From positions 19,729 through 83,728 of IMG/VR virus record IMGVR_UViG_3300042691_023046: DNA of 64,000 nt; one strand, written 5' to 3'. The DNA is from a virus. The notes beneath the pieces are model-generated. The model had not been told where the DNA came from. It ran no database searches and worked only from the letters and a program-made list of their open reading frames with translations. The position numbers and the translations under genes are program-made. Numbering within the stretch: the stretch's first letter is position 1; the number at the start of each line of letters is the position of its first letter. Of this stretch, positions 1 through 8,594 are shown piece after piece.

Positions 1-137
1 TCTGCCCCAATTAAATAAAATTTCTTTTTTTGTATCCCTCTTAAATATTTATCTAATCTAGGAAAACCCATAGGTATTCCTTTATTTAAACCTTCTCTAC
101 CATCTCTCACATACTTTAAAAAATTTTGATACATCAT
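1..137 (-). CDS. DnaB/RecA-fold replicative helicase, N-terminal fragment (cut by window edge)
   Basis: Only the first 45 or so residues are visible, starting with two adjacent Met codons. The readable part, GREGLNKGIPMGFPRLDKYL followed by RGIQKKKFYLIGA, matches the entry to the RecA-like ATPase core of DnaB/KaiC-type helicases: a short linker, the GIPMGF(x)LD strand and then the beta strand leading to the Walker A loop, which lies outside the window. Helicases of this type are conserved in crAss-like phages. It would unwind DNA at the phage fork. It lies 4 nt downstream of the preceding minus-strand gene, so the two are probably co-transcribed. The family call rests on a short stretch. Confidence 0.72.
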   Translation of the reverse strand, partial: MMYQNFLKYVRDGREGLNKGIPMGFPRLDKYLRGIQKKKFYLIGA

Positions 138-141
138 AATT

Positions 142-795
142 TTAAATATCTCCTATATTGTCTTTATTAACTCCTTCTAATTCTACTTCTTCTTGTATAG
201 CTAACCATAATTTAGATTCTAAAGCTTTTCTAATACCCATACCATTAAATTTACCTTCATTTACATATTTTCTATATTTAGAAAACATTTCTACTATAAG
301 TTTATGTTTAATAATATCACCATTTGTTATAGTATTATAATATTCATAAAATTCATTTCTATCAGGTATAATTTTAATAGCTTGTCTTTTACCATCAATT
401 GTAATCCATGAAGGATAAGCTAATAACATTTCTTCTGCTGCTTCTTCTTTATCAATGTATAGTTTATCTCTAAATGTAGGTGTAACCATGTACATTTCTA
501 AATATTTAGCATCAGAAAATACTGTTTTTCTTACTACTTTTTTTTCTTGTACAGGTATTGTTAGTAAAGTTGCTTTACCTTCTTTATTTTTACCATAATT
601 AAAAATATAATCTTTTTCTTCTAATCCATCTATTTCTTCATAACTAAATCCTCCATAAGCTTTTGTATAATGTTCTAATAATTGTTGTTTTTCTTCAAAT
701 GTTGAAGCCATTAATATTACACAAAAATATAATTGATTTGGTGTAATATCTAATTCTTTCATAATTGAATGAAATCTTTTAGCGTCATATATCAA
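142..795 (-). CDS. Unknown 217-residue protein next to the helicase gene
   Basis: I do not recognise this family. The protein is 217 residues, charged, with a helical N-terminus (FHSIMKELDITPNQLYFCVILM) that resembles the start of a winged-helix domain, and a C-terminal helical segment rich in Glu and Lys. No membrane segment or metal motif is visible. It ends 4 nt before the helicase start, so a role linked to replication, such as helicase loading or regulation, is a contextual guess only. Confidence 0.75.
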   Translation of the reverse strand: MIYDAKRFHSIMKELDITPNQLYFCVILMASTFEEKQQLLEHYTKAYGGFSYEEIDGLEEKDYIFNYGKNKEGKATLLTIPVQEKKVVRKTVFSDAKYLEMYMVTPTFRDKLYIDKEEAAEEMLLAYPSWITIDGKRQAIKIIPDRNEFYEYYNTITNGDIIKHKLIVEMFSKYRKYVNEGKFNGMGIRKALESKLWLAIQEEVELEGVNKDNIGDI

Positions 796-826
796 AATTT
801 TCCTCTCTTTCTTATTTTATACATAT

Positions 827-1429
827 TTATTCTATTAATTGTTTATTTTCTGCATTAAATTTTAATCCATGTAAAGGACATTCAATAATTTTTTGCCATT
901 TTCCACCTTTATTATTACGACCTAATTTTTTAAATACAACAGGTTCTTGTGATAAATTATATCCTCTATGAGGACATTTATTGTTTTTAATACATTTATT
1001 TTTTAATTTATCTATTTTAACTTGTCCTGCAATACCATAATTATTTAATCTAATACATTTTAATTCTTTGTATTCTATTTTATAATGTTGTTCAAAATCT
1101 ATATTTAATTTAGGTTCTAAATCATATCGTATATTAGGTGCAAATTCATGATTACTGTGAAGTTTTAAAGGGTTATTATATTTACCTGTTTCTATAAATC
1201 TAAAATCTACATGATAATGTTTATAATTTTGTCCATTTTCTTTGTCTGAATGTAGATGATTTATTATAGGATAAATATGAAGTCTAATAGATTTACGTAA
1301 TTTTAATTTATTTTTACTATTTATATACCAATTTTCATTATTTAAATAATATTTTTTAATAATACAAGGTACTAAATACATTTGTCCTATAATAGGTTGA
1401 GTTTTTAATTCATCTATTTTTTGTAACAT
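827..1429 (-). CDS. Protein with C-terminal Rieske-type [2Fe-2S] motif
   Basis: The 200-residue product has the paired ligands of a Rieske iron-sulfur centre in its C-terminal third: C152-P-H154-R-G and, about 30 residues later, C184-P-L-H187-G. Rieske domains use exactly C-x-H and C-x2-H to bind a 2Fe-2S cluster for electron transfer. The N-terminal two thirds are basic, with many His and Tyr, and are unfamiliar. No transmembrane or Tat-type signal is seen, so it would be cytoplasmic. No oxygenase or reductase partner is recognisable nearby. The motif is seen directly; cluster binding and any redox role are inferred. The start is the first in-frame ATG and lies 2 nt past the stop of the upstream gene. 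Confidence 0.78.
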   Translation of the reverse strand: MLQKIDELKTQPIIGQMYLVPCIIKKYYLNNENWYINSKNKLKLRKSIRLHIYPIINHLHSDKENGQNYKHYHVDFRFIETGKYNNPLKLHSNHEFAPNIRYDLEPKLNIDFEQHYKIEYKELKCIRLNNYGIAGQVKIDKLKNKCIKNNKCPHRGYNLSQEPVVFKKLGRNNKGGKWQKIIECPLHGLKFNAENKQLIE

Positions 1430-1431
1430 AT

Positions 1432-1638
1432 TTATTTTATATTATCTAATGGGTAAGATTCTTTGTGAAATTTTTCAACATCAAGTGTTTCTGAACCTTC
1501 ATCACCTTTTAAAAAATAAGTATAATCTTCTGCTATATTCCTTTTACATTCTTCTACATGTAGTTTAGCAAATTCAATTAACATATCTGTAGTATTATTA
1601 AAATTACCTTTATCTAAAAATTCTGCTGCTGTTATCAT
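1432..1638 (-). CDS. Small unknown acidic protein
   Basis: Sixty-eight residues, helical and acidic, no recognisable motif. Its start overlaps the end of the SF2 helicase gene by 4 nt and its stop lies 2 nt from the Rieske-type gene, so it is an integral member of this minus-strand operon. Function unknown. Confidence 0.65.
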   Translation of the reverse strand: MITAAEFLDKGNFNNTTDMLIEFAKLHVEECKRNIAEDYTYFLKGDEGSETLDVEKFHKESYPLDNIK

Positions 1639-2822
1639 TTTATTTCTTCTATTGTTTTAATCCATTTTACGTTAAAAATCTTTTGTTGTCGTTTTTTTAA
1701 CCATCCTATTTCTACAGTATTTTTTATAAATAAATTTATAAATATAGCTTCTTTACCTTTTACAAATCTAATTGTACGACCTAAACTTTGCAGAGCATCT
1801 ATTCCTGTTGAAGTATAAGCTGCTGCAATACCTACATCTACATTTTCTACATCTAAACCTTCATTTAAAGATTTAACTGATACTAAATGCTGAACATCAT
1901 TATTTACATAATCTTGTAAAATAGCTGCTTTTTCATGTTCATTTTTAATACCAGAATGATATACTTTTGAACTTGGTAATATTTTTTGTACAGCATCAGC
2001 ATATTTTTTAGTTTGACTAAATATTAAAGCCTTCTTTTCTTTTCCTAGATGGTCAAGAATTAATGGTATAATATCAACTTTTGCTTTAGCTCCATATACT
2101 ATAGATTTTCTTGTAGTAGTAGCACCATTATGTCTAACAATTCTCATTTGTATATCTTTATAATTAAAATCATTTTCTTCACAAAAGTTTTTTAAATACT
2201 GTTTGTCTTTTAAAGCTGTAAATGGATTTAATCCTTCTAAATATGGTGAATGAGCTTTTATTAAATTAGTTGCTTTATCATATTTCTCCTGTTCTTCTGG
2301 TGTAAATTCTAGTTCTAAATTGTAAACTTGAAAAGAAGAAACCCATCCTTTAGTTAGAGCTTCTTCTAATGTTACTTCTCCACAACAATAAATACCTTTA
2401 GCGTGTAAAAATGCTATTTTTTGTTTATCTAATGTAGCTGTTACTAAAAATCTATAATCACAAACAGTATTATTTAATAAACTACTAAAATAAAACGCTG
2501 CTTCATTTGTAGCACGATGTACTTCATCTATTATTAATAAATCACATTTTTGTGGTGTTGCTACATAACTATTAATTACAAATACTTTAGCGTTTAATAC
2601 ATTATTATCTATTAATAATTGATTCCATTGTGATTGTAATACTATTGTAGGTACTACTATATGTACTACTTTTTCTGGATTAAATCTTTTAATCGCTAAT
2701 ATACATAAATAAGATTTACCAAAACCTGTAACTGCTGTAATGTATCCATTTGCTTTAAATTTACTTATCCATGTATCTATTATTTCATTTTGTCTTTTAA
2801 GTTTAGATTCATTAATTAACAT
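1635..2822 (-). CDS. SF2 DEAD/DEAH-type helicase
   Basis: The protein is 395 residues. Walker A is TGFGKS at residues 32-37, the DEVH Walker B box is at 99-102 (LLIIDEVHRA), a VTATLD motif III follows, and the second RecA lobe carries ALIFSQTKKYAD and a motif VI-like QSLGRTIRF near residue 350. This is the RadD/UvsW-like layout of compact SF2 helicases, without extra C-terminal domains. Such enzymes unwind branched DNA or remodel forks and recombination intermediates. SF2 helicases are a regular part of crAss-like phage replication blocks. It overlaps its upstream neighbour by 11 nt and the downstream gene by 4 nt. Confidence 0.9.
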   Translation of the reverse strand: MLINESKLKRQNEIIDTWISKFKANGYITAVTGFGKSYLCILAIKRFNPEKVVHIVVPTIVLQSQWNQLLIDNNVLNAKVFVINSYVATPQKCDLLIIDEVHRATNEAAFYFSSLLNNTVCDYRFLVTATLDKQKIAFLHAKGIYCCGEVTLEEALTKGWVSSFQVYNLELEFTPEEQEKYDKATNLIKAHSPYLEGLNPFTALKDKQYLKNFCEENDFNYKDIQMRIVRHNGATTTRKSIVYGAKAKVDIIPLILDHLGKEKKALIFSQTKKYADAVQKILPSSKVYHSGIKNEHEKAAILQDYVNNDVQHLVSVKSLNEGLDVENVDVGIAAAYTSTGIDALQSLGRTIRFVKGKEAIFINLFIKNTVEIGWLKKRQQKIFNVKWIKTIEEIK

Positions 2823-3315
2823 GGCGGATTATTACATTTTTAAATTTACCACCTATTTCTTTACCTATTAATATATCAATAGTTCTTACTAATCTTTTAT
2901 TTCCAAAATCAGCTATTGTATAATAACCGCTAAATTTACCACAATTAATTAATTGTACTTTTTCTCCACAATAAAATTCTGCTGCTAAATCTCTTGATAA
3001 TCCTATATATCTATGTTTATATGGATTTTTTAAATCAATTTTATTATTACAAGCTGTTCTATCTGGTGAACTATCACATTGATGTATTGTAGGATTATAA
3101 GTTGTAGCTGTTACTAAATAAGCTTCTTTTTCATTACTATCTATAATAGAATAATACATATCTTTATATAAACTGTCATTATATTTATTAATTTTAGTTT
3201 GTTTTACAATATGATTTTCTAATCTAAATATACCTATTATTGTACATATAAATATAAGAACATTTAAAGTTATGTATATTTTTCTATTACTTAGTACTTC
3301 TTCTTCTTCTACCAT
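2812..3315 (-). CDS. Membrane-anchored double-psi beta-barrel (3D/RlpA-like) protein
   Basis: Residues 12-30 form one hydrophobic segment (YITLNVLIFICTIIGIF), an N-terminal membrane anchor with no lipobox. The rest reads like a 3D-type domain: ATTYNPTIHQCDSSPDRTAC, then IGLSRDLAAEFYCGEKVQL and finally YTIADFGNKRLVRTIDILIG. In this fold the conserved Asp residues come from Tyr-x-Val/Ile-x-Asp and Arg-x-Asp-Ile-type segments, and relatives include MltA-like and RlpA-like lytic transglycosylases. Two Cys pairs suggest an exported location. A cell-wall role is inferred; its position among replication genes is unexpected for a lysis gene. Confidence 0.65.
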   Translation of the reverse strand: MVEEEEVLSNRKIYITLNVLIFICTIIGIFRLENHIVKQTKINKYNDSLYKDMYYSIIDSNEKEAYLVTATTYNPTIHQCDSSPDRTACNNKIDLKNPYKHRYIGLSRDLAAEFYCGEKVQLINCGKFSGYYTIADFGNKRLVRTIDILIGKEIGGKFKNVIIRHVN

Positions 3316-4070
3316 TTTATTATTTTATTATTTATTATTTCTTGATTTTGATTTATTATTTCTAATTCATCAAAAAAGTTTAATTCTTGCAATTGTTTTT
3401 GCAACTGTTTAAGTTTATAATCATTAGGTACAATATTTCTAATTTGTTTACATAAATCAGAACATTGCATTAATCTTTTAATTATAATATTATAATCAAA
3501 AGTAGGTTCTCCTATTCTTACTTCTAAAGTACCTAAATCATTAAAATACCACCAATTAGCAGTTTTACTATAATCAAAAGCAGTTTCCCATTCTTTTAAA
3601 GATTCAGTAATATAATCATAACCTTTTGGTTGTTGTCTATAACCACTTACATTTATTTCACTCCAAATATCAGTTAAATCTGTATGATAATGTGTGCTTG
3701 ATTCAGTATTATTAATAGACATATCTTTCATTAAATTGCAAATATCATATAAACAAACCATACCTTTTAATCCTGATGGTATTCTATATCTTTGTTCATA
3801 ACTATCAACTTTTACCTCCATTATATTAGGTATTTTTTTAAATGATTCTTCATCATAATTACTCTGTTGAGAACATTCAAATTCCATACCATGACTGTAA
3901 GGTAAATAACTATCAATAATATCTATAATATATTGATTTTTAATATTTAATAAAGGTGTTGGATTATTATAAATACAATCTTCCAACACCTTTAAATGAT
4001 TATCTGTACCCTTCTCCTCTACTACCTTGTTTAGATTGTGCTGGTTTAACAGGTTCTTGTTTCGCTTCAT
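3309..4070 (-). CDS. Amidoligase-like protein
   Basis: The open frame encodes up to 253 residues. Features that fit the phage amidoligase_2 (ATP-grasp/glutamine-synthetase-fold) group are a G-M-E-F-E strand near residue 61, a Ser-Thr-His-Tyr-His-Thr-Asp segment in the middle (the usual HVHx position), and TLEVRIGEPTFDYN near the C-terminus (the usual LExR...T.D helix). These enzymes form amide bonds between amino groups and carboxylates. The ATG used here makes a 71-nt overlap with the upstream gene; a GTG at 3992 (residue 27, VLEDCIY) begins 8 nt after that gene's stop and may be the true start. Catalytic residues were not confirmed by alignment. Confidence 0.55.
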   Translation of the reverse strand: MKRNKNLLNQHNLNKVVEEKGTDNHLKVLEDCIYNNPTPLLNIKNQYIIDIIDSYLPYSHGMEFECSQQSNYDEESFKKIPNIMEVKVDSYEQRYRIPSGLKGMVCLYDICNLMKDMSINNTESSTHYHTDLTDIWSEINVSGYRQQPKGYDYITESLKEWETAFDYSKTANWWYFNDLGTLEVRIGEPTFDYNIIIKRLMQCSDLCKQIRNIVPNDYKLKQLQKQLQELNFFDELEIINQNQEIINNKIIKW

Positions 4071-4611
4071 CTATTTTAGGTTTTATTTCTTCTACAACTT
4101 TTTTAACTTCTTCTACTTTAACTTTAGGTTTTTCAGTAGCACTTTTTTCAATTAAAGCTTTTTTTTCAATTTTTATTTGAGTTTTGATATTTTCCTTAAC
4201 TTTAGCTTTAGCTACTACTTTAGGTATCATTAAAGTTTCAATTTGTTCTTCTAACTTTTTACCTGTAGGTGTAGAAACATTAGTTAATTTATTATATTTT
4301 TCAATAAGACTTAATGTTTCATTATAATGTTTTTCTGAATAATCAACAGTCATAACAACTTTATTCATAATAACATTAGTTTTACTACCTACTCTTTTAA
4401 TTTTAATAGCTATTGGTTTAACAATAGGTGTTTCAACTTTAGGAGCAACTGTTTTAGTTGCAACTTTTTTAACAGGAACTACTTTTTTAACTGGTGTTAC
4501 TTTTTTTGCAACTGTTTTTTTAGCTACAATTGGTTGAGCAGATTTAACTACTTTTTTAGCTGCTACCTTTTTAGGTGCTACTTTTTTTACTACTTTTTTA
4601 GGTGTTGCCAT
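4000..4611 (-). CDS. Histone-H1-like Lys/Ala/Val-rich DNA-binding protein
   Basis: The first 70 residues are degenerate repeats of the KKVVxKK / APKKVAAKKV type, nearly all Lys, Ala, Val, Thr and Pro, as in the basic tails of histone H1 and bacterial Hc1-like proteins. The middle section (about residues 75-130) is a mixed helical region, and the C-terminus alternates Lys and Glu before ending SKQGSRGEGYR. Such tails bind DNA non-specifically and compact it or compete with host nucleoid proteins. The gene starts 2 nt before the coiled-coil gene's stop region, in the same operon. DNA binding is inferred from composition only. Confidence 0.7.
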   Translation of the reverse strand: MATPKKVVKKVAPKKVAAKKVVKSAQPIVAKKTVAKKVTPVKKVVPVKKVATKTVAPKVETPIVKPIAIKIKRVGSKTNVIMNKVVMTVDYSEKHYNETLSLIEKYNKLTNVSTPTGKKLEEQIETLMIPKVVAKAKVKENIKTQIKIEKKALIEKSATEKPKVKVEEVKKVVEEIKPKIDEAKQEPVKPAQSKQGSRGEGYR

Positions 4612-4612
4612 T

Positions 4613-5116
4613 TTATTTGTTTGTTATAATTGAAATTGAAAATTCTGTTATTGCTTTTTCTTCATCTTGTTCTATAATTTTAGATTCTACAAAATATGTT
4701 AAAGTATCTAAAAGTTCTAATTTACTTTCATTATCCCATTGTTCATTTATTTCTATATGTGATTCTTCTGGATATTCTTCAATATCTTCTAATGTACGAG
4801 TTTTTTGAATAGAAATAATTTTTGTATTTTCTAATAAATTATTATAATTAGTAACTAATTCATTATAATTATTAGTTAATTCATTATAATTATTAACAAT
4901 TTCTTCATTAACTTTAACTAAAGCGTTATATTCATCAGTTAATTTAGATATTTCTTCATTTTTAACTTCTAATTTTTCTTGTGAATTAGTATAATTTTCA
5001 ATTAACTGGTTATTATTTTTTTCAGTTATTTTATACTGTTCTTTAGATTTTTCTATTAATAAATTTAATTCATTAATTTTTTCATTAGCTTTTCTTAAAT
5101 TGTTTATGTTAAACAT
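4613..5116 (-). CDS. Coiled-coil protein with Asn-Tyr-Asn-Glu-Leu heptads
   Basis: Of 167 residues, about 90 are predicted coiled coil by eye: regular Leu/Ile spacing and a run of near-identical heptads (NNYNELTNNYNELVTNYNNL). The C-terminal 60 residues are a separate mixed segment. No catalytic motif. It overlaps the end of the rIIA-like gene by 13 nt. It could oligomerise or partner the rIIA-like ATPase (T4 rIIA acts with rIIB), but no sequence evidence links it to rIIB. Confidence 0.7.
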   Translation of the reverse strand: MFNINNLRKANEKINELNLLIEKSKEQYKITEKNNNQLIENYTNSQEKLEVKNEEISKLTDEYNALVKVNEEIVNNYNELTNNYNELVTNYNNLLENTKIISIQKTRTLEDIEEYPEESHIEINEQWDNESKLELLDTLTYFVESKIIEQDEEKAITEFSISIITNK

Positions 5117-7767
5117 ACTTCTGTTTCCTCATTTTTTATTTGTGTTGGTGAGTTTAATAATTTAATTGGTTTTGGTGTCCATGTAATTTCTCCATGTCTA
5201 ACACTATAATTAGTTAATGGTATTTCTGTTTCTACTAATTCAAAACTATCTAATACAGGAATTACTTTTTCTTTACCTATATTTATATCTGGTTTATGAT
5301 AAAAATTAATATTAACTTTTTTACCTTTTTCTTTTAAATAATTTACTACATGAGGTAAACTATCTTCATTAATTTTTACATATCTAACTAATTCAGCATT
5401 TTTAAAATAATTATCAATATAATCAATTTTTTCTTTGATTATAGGATTTATTTCTATTTTTAATATTTCTGTATTAGATTTGTATAAACTAATAAGTTCT
5501 CTAAGAGTTTTTTCTATACTACTAGGATATTGTTCTTTAAATTTATATATTTCTTCATAAACTGTTGAAAGATAATAATTAAATTCTTTTATTTCATCTG
5601 CTTCTAAATTAAAAGCATGGTTATTTTTTATTTCTACACTTGTGAAGAAATTTTGTATTACTTTTAAGTCCATAATTTGTGATACATGATAAATGTTTTT
5701 AGTTTTTGTTTTAAGTAATGATTTTAAATTGTTTTTAGCTATTTGATAAACTCTAATAATTTGATGATTTACATTAATACATCTATATGCAGTTCTATCA
5801 TACCAATCTTTATATTTTTCTTTTTTATAAGGTTCATATTCTTTTATTATTTCTGTAAATAATTCTAAACCTTTTCTATCTTCTTGAAAACCATAAACTA
5901 TAATACCATCAAATTTATCTGTTAATTTTGTTTTATCTTTTAACTGATGTTTAGAAGTATAAGGTACAAAATGTAAATCATATCTATCATTTAATATCAT
6001 ATCTTTAACAGAAATAACTCTTTCTAATCTAGTTGATTTATTAGCTATATAAGCTTCTTTAGCAATAGCTTTTTGTTCATCTAACCATGTTTGAGGAATT
6101 TCAAATGTTTCAAAATCTTTAACATTTAATGTTTTAAATAATTCTTCTGTAATAATACGTTTGTATTCATAAACAACTTTAGCTGTACCTAATGGGTAAG
6201 ATTCATAAATATTATGTCTTTTTTCTACTGTATCACTATATGATTGTTTTTTCCAATATCTAGTTTCATCATTAAAAACAATTGAATTATCTGTTATTTT
6301 ATGTATTCCTAAATTATTGCAAAAGTTTTCATATAATATAGTATTATATTGGTGTTTAGTTTTATCTTCATTAGATTTTTTATGTATAAAACCTTTATAA
6401 TCATCTTGCAAAAATACAGCATTTTTTACATATTTTTTAAAATCAAGTGTTAATTCTTTATTTTTATTTTTAAAAAATTGAAATTCATTTTTATTAATTT
6501 TTAAAATACTAGCTTCTGATTGTTTTTCTCTACAATCTTCTAATCTTATTCTTCTAGGAGTAATAAACCAAAAAGGATTTACTCCCTTTTTTAATTTAAT
6601 TGGTAAATGAGCAATAGGTTTATAAGTAATAGGATTTAAATGATATTTTTGTTTATCATTTATTAAAATACTTGTTAAAGCAGTTATATTTAAATTTTCA
6701 AAATTTGGTAATTTTAAATAATGATAAGGACTATCTTCAAATTTCTTTTTTTTATCAGTATATTCAAATAAATCTTCTATTGGTTGTTGTTGCTCATTAT
6801 ATTTATCTACTAATTCTTGTAAAGCTAAATCAATTCTTTCATTAATTAATTTTTTAGCATCATCTGAATATTCAATAAATTCTCTAGTCATACCAACCAT
6901 TAATTCACCTATTTCAAATTTAATACCAATTGGTATATTAATAGGTTCTCTACCTATTATTCTCCAATCAACTGTATAACAAACTTTTCCAAGTATTAAA
7001 TGTATATCTTCTGCATATTGTTTATTTGTTTTATATTTAAAATAAGTTCCTTCTATAATTTTTGAATTATTAAAACTTGCAGCATGATTTCTACTATTAT
7101 AAGTTTTAAAATCAAATACAACATTATCAAAAAAACATAATTCACTTAAAGCTGTTTTAGCTATTAAATCATCTTCTTCAATATATCTTTTACTCCAACC
7201 AGAATAATTAGCATTTTCTACTTTTTCAGTTTTTAAATATATTTTAACTGTAGTACCAGAATGTTCATCAATTGGTTCATTTATAATAACAGGTGATATA
7301 ACAGGTAATTCTGATGTTTCACAATAAATAAGATAATCATTTAATAAACCATCTTTTACTGTTCTTAACTGCATTTGTTTTTGATAACCTAGTCCACTTT
7401 TACTTCCTATACCAAATCCTCCTATAGCATCATTCGTTTGTTCTTTTGTACTATCTAATAAACTACTAAATATTTTCTTCACAAACTCATAAGACATTCC
7501 TACACCTTTATCAATAAAAGCTATAAATATTCCTCCATCATCTTCATCAATTTGAACTATAACTGGTTCTGTTGAATTTATCTCTTTATGAGCATCCCAA
7601 GCATTACTTGTATATTCCCTAATAAACGAACTTCTTATTGATTTATAACTTCCTAATAATAAACTAAATAATTTACTTGTATTTTTAGTGTTTACAGTCA
7701 TTTTTATTTCATCATCTGCTGAAATATTACCTGCTGTTTCTAATAAAACTTCTGTTTTTATTATCAT
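5104..7767 (-). CDS. Large GHKL-fold ATPase, rIIA-like
   Basis: The 887-residue product begins with a Bergerat (GHKL) ATP-binding domain: N-box REYTSNAWDAH at residues 50-60, G1 box DKGVGM at 86-91 and G2 box GGFGIGSKS at 116-124. T4 rIIA has the same fold and a similar domain at its N-terminus; the rest is long, mixed alpha/beta and Lys-rich, without a histidine kinase or MutL C-terminal signature. In T4, rIIA protects infected cells from prophage-encoded exclusion at the membrane. The ATPase fold is clear; equivalence to rIIA is inference from domain layout and size. It overlaps the next upstream gene by 4 nt. Confidence 0.75.
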   Translation of the reverse strand: MIIKTEVLLETAGNISADDEIKMTVNTKNTSKLFSLLLGSYKSIRSSFIREYTSNAWDAHKEINSTEPVIVQIDEDDGGIFIAFIDKGVGMSYEFVKKIFSSLLDSTKEQTNDAIGGFGIGSKSGLGYQKQMQLRTVKDGLLNDYLIYCETSELPVISPVIINEPIDEHSGTTVKIYLKTEKVENANYSGWSKRYIEEDDLIAKTALSELCFFDNVVFDFKTYNSRNHAASFNNSKIIEGTYFKYKTNKQYAEDIHLILGKVCYTVDWRIIGREPINIPIGIKFEIGELMVGMTREFIEYSDDAKKLINERIDLALQELVDKYNEQQQPIEDLFEYTDKKKKFEDSPYHYLKLPNFENLNITALTSILINDKQKYHLNPITYKPIAHLPIKLKKGVNPFWFITPRRIRLEDCREKQSEASILKINKNEFQFFKNKNKELTLDFKKYVKNAVFLQDDYKGFIHKKSNEDKTKHQYNTILYENFCNNLGIHKITDNSIVFNDETRYWKKQSYSDTVEKRHNIYESYPLGTAKVVYEYKRIITEELFKTLNVKDFETFEIPQTWLDEQKAIAKEAYIANKSTRLERVISVKDMILNDRYDLHFVPYTSKHQLKDKTKLTDKFDGIIVYGFQEDRKGLELFTEIIKEYEPYKKEKYKDWYDRTAYRCINVNHQIIRVYQIAKNNLKSLLKTKTKNIYHVSQIMDLKVIQNFFTSVEIKNNHAFNLEADEIKEFNYYLSTVYEEIYKFKEQYPSSIEKTLRELISLYKSNTEILKIEINPIIKEKIDYIDNYFKNAELVRYVKINEDSLPHVVNYLKEKGKKVNINFYHKPDINIGKEKVIPVLDSFELVETEIPLTNYSVRHGEITWTPKPIKLLNSPTQIKNEETEVCLT

Positions 7768-8066
7768 TCTATTTCTCCTAATTCTTTAAGTAATTTTTTA
7801 GTATCTTTTGCGTGTATGTTTATACTAACATCTAAATCATCTAATTCAATAAACATTTTTAAAGCTTCTACTAATTTTTCATAATTATTACAAGCATGTA
7901 CTATAAATTCAATATCTTGTCTTGTGTGGTCAATTAAATCTTCATCAGTATAATCTTCAACTACAGTTATATTTTTTGTATTATCAATAATTTGAAATAA
8001 TAACGGTGTTTCATCTGTATTATTTACCCAATCAAACGGTAATTCACTTTTTGGTCTAATTTTCAT
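7764..8066 (-). CDS. Small unknown acidic protein
   Basis: One hundred residues, acidic, ending in a Leu-rich helix. No family recognised. It is the first gene after the terminator at 8096-8130 in transcription order, so it likely heads the operon that continues through the rIIA-like gene, with which it overlaps by 4 nt. No promoter-like TAnnTTTG site was found directly upstream. Confidence 0.65.
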   Translation of the reverse strand: MKIRPKSELPFDWVNNTDETPLLFQIIDNTKNITVVEDYTDEDLIDHTRQDIEFIVHACNNYEKLVEALKMFIELDDLDVSINIHAKDTKKLLKELGEIE

Positions 8067-8095
8067 AATAGCTATATTTTTTAATTTTAAATAAA

Positions 8096-8130
8096 AAAAA
8101 CTCTATTAATATTGCTATTAATAGAGTTTT
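8096..8130 (-). terminator. Intrinsic terminator (15-bp perfect hairpin, U-tract on the minus strand)
   Basis: AAAACTCTATTAATA and TATTAATAGAGTTTT pair perfectly around a TTGC loop. On the minus strand the hairpin is followed by eight T, the usual intrinsic terminator. It lies just downstream of the 8154-8594 gene and separates two minus-strand units. The opposite strand has only a short T tract, so it is mainly a minus-strand terminator. Confidence 0.88.
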
Positions 8131-8153
8131 ACTAATCAACATTTATTTATTTA

Positions 8154-8594
8154 TTATGAAATAGCTTCTATTTTTTGTTTTAAATTAGAAATAATTTCTT
8201 CAACATTTCTAGTTTCACTATCAATAGTAGTTAAATATAATTTTTTATTTTCTTCTAATTTTTTAATTGTTTGTTGACAATTATCAATATTATCCCAATA
8301 AATATCAGAAAAATTATTCATAGCATCATTAGTTTCTACATCTTTTAAAGTTACTTTTGCATAAGCATCTTCTAATGCTTGTTCAGCATCTTCAATTTGC
8401 TCGTCTAAAGTTTCTATATTATCTCTAATTTCTGCTACAAACTTTTCTAAATTTTTAGTATTAGTTATAATTGATTTTTGTAACATTTTTACTTGTTTTT
8501 CTAAAAAACTTTCTATTTTACCTGCTTCATCTAATTTTAAAATAGATAAAATTTTATCTTTTAAACTTCTAATTGTTATTGCTGTATTTTTCAT
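8154..8594 (-). CDS. Coiled-coil protein, unknown function
   Basis: The 146 residues are almost wholly helical, with heptad Leu/Ile spacing from about residue 15 to the end (IESFLEKQVKMLQKSI ... LKQKIEA). No enzymatic motif. It overlaps the upstream gene by 26 nt and is followed by the strong terminator at 8096-8130. A structural or scaffolding part is possible; function not assigned. Confidence 0.68.
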   Translation of the reverse strand: MKNTAITIRSLKDKILSILKLDEAGKIESFLEKQVKMLQKSIITNTKNLEKFVAEIRDNIETLDEQIEDAEQALEDAYAKVTLKDVETNDAMNNFSDIYWDNIDNCQQTIKKLEENKKLYLTTIDSETRNVEEIISNLKQKIEAIS

